Origin: Kuafuiihalomonas phototrophica
GTDB lineage: Bacteria; Myxococcota; Kuafuiibacteriia; Kuafuiibacteriales; Kuafuiibacteriaceae
Direction: 5' to 3'
Assembly (NCBI GenBank): GCA_031800475.1
Contig: DAPKRQ010000022.1
Span: 1-7,208, forward strand
DNA: 7,208 nt
Every line of letters begins with the position of its first letter. Positions within the stretch are counted from its first letter, which is position 1. A model generated the notes under the pieces. The model was not told the origin of the DNA. It ran no database searches and saw only the letters and a program-made list of their open reading frames with translations. Shown in pieces: positions 6,109-7,208 of this stretch. The translations under genes were made by a program, and so were the position numbers.

Positions 6109-6282
6109 TCAGTACTCCGCCGTCACATCCTGGACCGCCTCGTCCACCAAAGACAGCAGGCGGGTTCGCGCCGCATCCCAGCGCCGTTGCCGCGTCCATT
6201 CGGGGTGACGCTCCTCCAAATCCGCTTCGATGGCCTCGTACAGGATGCGGAGTTCCTGCCGCAGCCGCTTCAGATCGGACAC
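6109..6282 (-). CDS. Small hypothetical protein (57 residues), coupled to pfkB
   Basis: I do not recognise this family. The reading starts at GTG (6280-6282) and runs VSDLKRLRQELRILYEAIEA onward to a C-terminal TAEY. It is strongly charged, with regularly spaced Leu, Ile and Val, and looks almost wholly alpha-helical: one helix over about 3-24, a break at HPEW (26-29), and a second helix over about 31-53. Such small helical proteins are often partner-binding, but no function is claimed. The frame is open further upstream to 6504, but that extension is Arg/Ser/Cys-rich and overlaps the PilZ-like gene, so I prefer the GTG, which leaves a 58-base gap after that gene. The Shine-Dalgarno is weak. 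Its stop is one base before the pfkB ATG. The clean helical pattern and tight coupling are the reasons to believe it is real. Confidence 0.65.
   Translation of the reverse strand: MSDLKRLRQELRILYEAIEADLEERHPEWTRQRRWDAARTRLLSLVDEAVQDVTAEY
6115..6118 (-). promoter_or_regulatory. Ribosome binding site of pfkB inside the upstream gene
   Basis: GGAG on the minus strand lies seven bases before the pfkB ATG and within the last codons (GCG GAG TAC TGA) of the 57-residue gene. Ribosomes finishing that gene would uncover or reuse this site, which supports both the pfkB start and translational coupling. Confidence 0.65.
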
Positions 6283-6309
6283 CGGTCGTCTCGAAAGCAC
6301 CGCAGTGTC

Positions 6310-6334
6310 GGGTTGGCAACCCGCACCCGCGGGT
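6310..6334. repeat. Paired small palindromes between the PilZ-like and small genes
   Basis: GGGTTGGCAACCC at 6310-6322 can form a short hairpin (5-6 bp stem), and ACCCGCGGGT at 6325-6334 is a perfect 10-bp palindrome. Both lie in the 58-base gap between the stop of the PilZ-like gene and the start of the 57-residue gene. No T-run follows on the minus strand, so this does not look like an intrinsic terminator. It might be an RNA-stabilising or attenuating structure, or a protein site. Confidence 0.35.
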
Positions 6335-6340
6335 CGGGGG

Positions 6341-7153
6341 TCACGGTGCGGAACGGTCCCCCTGGGTGGGCACCGTGGAGATCGGCGGCGGCGGCGCCTG
6401 GATGCGCTGGCGGACTCCCCGGTAGGCGGCAGCGAGGCCCAGCAGCACGAGGCCGACCACCACGCCCCACCACCGGATCTGCAGCTTCCGGCGGTCCCGG
6501 GCACGGGAGGAGGGGTGCATGCCCTCGCTGAAGCTCAAGATCGTACCCAGCTGCTCCAGATACTGCTGGGCGGCGCGGTGGCGGTCCGGGTTCGAGGCCG
6601 CTTCCCGGTAGCATTCCAGGGCGAACGGCGTGTGGCGGTGACGGAGGCAGGCCTGGATGAACCGCTGGTGCACCCCGTCGCTGCCGAAGTTCGCGTCCAC
6701 CTGGCTCCACAGGTGCTCGAGCTCGCGCCGCACGGCTGCCCGGTCCACCTCGGGGTCCTCGGGTCGGACCGTCCGCAGCCGGATGTCCGGCGGCCCGTCC
6801 CCGCCGGAGCGCGCCAGCTCGATGAACGACTGCAGAAAGTCCGCCTCTTTGTCGTCGTGGTCGAACTGCACCAGCATGTGACCCGCCTGGGACCGCACCA
6901 CCCGGCCGGCAAACGCCATCGTGTGACCGCCGTACGCCGTCCACTCCACCATGACCGCACTGCGAAGCGGCAGCGGCTTGGCCACCGCGAGCTGCAGGCC
7001 GGTGGCCGAAGCTTGGAGAAGCCGGCCGGGCCGCACCGGGCCCGACGGCAGCTGAATGGAAACGCGGAGCGGAGCGTGCGAGAAGTCGGCGGGCTGGCGG
7101 TTCGGCCGGGGACTGAGGTCCGTGGAGGCCAACAGGTTCTGGGTCGGCTGCAC
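6341..7153 (-). CDS. PilZ-like protein with TPR-like middle and C-terminal membrane anchor
   Basis: This is a 270-residue protein if read from GTG at 7151-7153. Residues about 28-98 look like a PilZ-type beta barrel: LRVSIQLPSG, then GRLLQASATGLQL at 43-55 (compare the family's G-x-(2)-D-x-S-x-x-G), and FAGRVVRSQAGHMLVQF at 81-97. The RxxxR motif that binds cyclic di-GMP is not visible and the D/NxSxxG site is degenerate, so nucleotide binding is doubtful. Residues about 135-207 are helical with TPR-like spacing (FIQACLRHRHTPFALECYREA). A basic stretch at 217-227 precedes one hydrophobic segment, WWGVVVGLVLLGLAAAY (228-244), and a Pro-rich tail, giving a likely tail-anchored inner-membrane protein with the PilZ part in the cytoplasm. 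The start is uncertain: the frame stays open with sensible codons to the window edge at 7208 and there is no clear Shine-Dalgarno, so the gene may begin outside the window. It lies upstream of the small gene and pfkB. Confidence 0.7.
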   Translation of the reverse strand: MQPTQNLLASTDLSPRPNRQPADFSHAPLRVSIQLPSGPVRPGRLLQASATGLQLAVAKPLPLRSAVMVEWTAYGGHTMAFAGRVVRSQAGHMLVQFDHDDKEADFLQSFIELARSGGDGPPDIRLRTVRPEDPEVDRAAVRRELEHLWSQVDANFGSDGVHQRFIQACLRHRHTPFALECYREAASNPDRHRAAQQYLEQLGTILSFSEGMHPSSRARDRRKLQIRWWGVVVGLVLLGLAAAYRGVRQRIQAPPPPISTVPTQGDRSAP

Positions 7154-7208
7154 CTCGGAGCGGAAGACCTGGAACGCTTCACGGGCCGAAAGGTCCGGGG
7201 ATTCGGGC

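Noticed and set aside
6109..6504. 131-residue version of the small gene upstream of pfkB
   Set aside because: The first 74 residues are an Arg/Ser/Cys-rich out-of-frame reading of the PilZ-like gene; only the last 57 residues look like a protein.

Overview
This is a G+C-rich (roughly two-thirds by eye) bacterial chromosomal window made of ordinary-looking chromosomal genes. I see no mobile elements, phage genes, CRISPR array, tRNA or rRNA. The mix of a zinc-ribbon type L32, a DNA polymerase I, a PilZ-like protein with a C-terminal membrane anchor and a GNAT-nitrilase fusion would suit a high-GC Gram-negative such as a myxobacterial or other deltaproteobacterial lineage. That placement is an inference from general resemblance and is not secure.

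Layout, left to right. 1-287 (minus) is the N-terminal part of an FAD/NAD(P) oxidoreductase cut by the window edge. 288-555 is a gap with one doubtful small ORF and a short direct repeat. 556-3195 (minus) is polA. 3196-3277 is a compact divergent promoter region. 3278-4825 (plus) encodes a fused GNAT acetyltransferase and carbon-nitrogen hydrolase. 4826-4912 is a convergent gap. 4913-5095 (minus) is rpmF (L32). 5169-6107 (minus) is a 6-phosphofructokinase II (pfkB). 6109-6282 (minus) is a 57-residue unknown protein whose stop lies one base before the pfkB start. 6341-7153 or beyond (minus) is a PilZ-like, TPR-like, membrane-anchored protein whose frame stays open to the right edge.

The minus-strand genes at the right (PilZ-like, small protein, pfkB, perhaps rpmF) run in one direction with short gaps and could be one transcript. 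This would place a possible signalling or surface-regulation protein beside a glycolytic kinase. polA and the GNAT-nitrilase gene share one 82-bp divergent region.

The observations most worth following are four. First, the two divergent genes have matching start-proximal sequences arranged as a long imperfect inverted repeat, both running straight into GTG starts with no Shine-Dalgarno. Second, the polymerase I has lost every expected proofreading metal-binding residue. Third, polymerase motif A carries Trp where Tyr is usual. Fourth, the PilZ-like, small-protein and pfkB genes form a cassette. I did not find a clearly new multi-gene system.
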